DNA of 36,603 bases from Clostridia bacterium (GTDB lineage: Bacteria; Bacillota; Clostridia; Oscillospirales; CAG-272). A model generated the notes under the pieces. It ran no database searches and was not told the DNA's origin. It saw nothing but the letters and a program-made list of their open reading frames with translations. A program made the position numbers and the translations under genes. The stretch is taken from NCBI GenBank assembly GCA_017938205.1, contig JAGBCA010000032.1:1-36603 (forward strand), given 5' to 3'. This document shows, one piece after another, positions 36,335 through 36,603 of the stretch; position 1 is the first letter of the stretch, and each line of letters begins with the position of its first letter.

Positions 36335-36603
36335 ATGCAAATCAAGCTCGATCTGAACAGCAAAATCGGAAAAATCAAACGGATGAACGCCACCGGTCAG
36401 GCACCGATGGGCGGCGGCATCGGCTTTGGTGCTTATAATCATTTTCATTATCTTTCCGAGGTTTCTGTGCCTTACGTTCGTCTGCACGACGTGGGCGGAA
36501 CGTACGGTGGCGGCCGTTTTGTTGACGTGCCGAATATTTTCCGCGATTTTGATGCGGATGAAAATGATCCGAAAAGCTACGATTTTGCATTTACCGATTC
36601 GTA
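36335..36603 (+). CDS. GH39-like glycoside hydrolase, N-terminal part (cut by the window end)
   Basis: The first 89 residues of a larger protein. After MQIKLDLNSKIGKIKRMNAT comes GGGIGFGAYNHFHYLSEVSV, the barrel strand PYVRLHDVGGTYGG, and DVPNIFRDFDADENDPKSYD, which is the start pattern of GH39 beta-xylosidase-type enzymes. No signal peptide, so it is probably cytoplasmic. It has its own promoter and is divergent from the M16 peptidase. With the GHL6-isomerase operon nearby it suggests use of plant or host glycans. Catalytic acids lie beyond the window, so activity cannot be judged. Confidence 0.7.
   Translation, partial: MQIKLDLNSKIGKIKRMNATGQAPMGGGIGFGAYNHFHYLSEVSVPYVRLHDVGGTYGGGRFVDVPNIFRDFDADENDPKSYDFAFTDS

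Overview
The window looks like a stretch of chromosome from a spore-forming clostridial Firmicute, probably an uncultured gut or host-associated member. The evidence is a SpoVAF-type germination protein, strong AAGGAGG-like ribosome binding sites, BlaI/M56 signalling, rho-independent terminators after most transcription units, and a carbohydrate-use gene set at the right end. The placement is inferred from gene content; there is no rRNA or other phylogenetic marker here. Most of the window is moderately GC-rich. Three stretches are visibly more AT-rich: 1-3950, about 10200-11240, and 24140-27030. All three carry accessory-type genes.

Region A (1-3945) looks like the edge of an integrated element abutting the 3' end of a tRNA-Pro(GGG) gene. 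A leftward operon holds an ArdA-like antirestriction protein and four small unknown proteins, two of them very short (46 and 31 aa). A rightward operon encodes a stand-alone TipAS drug-binding domain, a divergent peptide deformylase-like protein and a GNAT acetyltransferase. The two operons face away from each other across inverted copies of a promoter-like sequence. An XRE repressor with two likely operators lies between this cassette and the tRNA. No integrase or phage structural gene is visible.

Region B (4190-13090) carries a secreted endonuclease I-type nuclease with Cys-rich modules, a lone spoVAF-like gene, a BspA-type leucine-rich repeat lipoprotein, an AT-rich island with a frameshifted SLOG-like gene divergent from an XRE regulator, a small duplicated fragment of a methyltransferase gene, and a MATE efflux protein.

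Region C (13092-24213) is housekeeping sequence. A leftward operon encodes an MFS transporter, a GDPD phosphodiesterase and a THUMP-type rRNA methyltransferase. Rightward come ribF-prmA-rsmE, a PucR/CdaR-type regulator, and an S41 protease lipoprotein followed by greA and lysS.

Region D (24236-27015) is a BlaI / M56-peptidase / small membrane protein operon with two tandem BlaI-type operators. Its sensor domain does not look like a beta-lactam sensor, so it may answer another envelope signal.

Region E (27094-36603) has a leftward sugar-use operon (a GHL6-like glycoside hydrolase followed by two tandem sugar-phosphate isomerase/epimerase paralogues that share a near-identical internal tract), a single-pass membrane protein of unknown function, an M16 metallopeptidase followed by an alanine/glycine:cation symporter, and the start of a GH39-like glycoside hydrolase cut by the window end. 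The most unusual items are the TipAS/deformylase-like/GNAT cassette, the SLOG/XRE module, the M56 operon, and the promoter-sized inverted repeat at 1474-1727.
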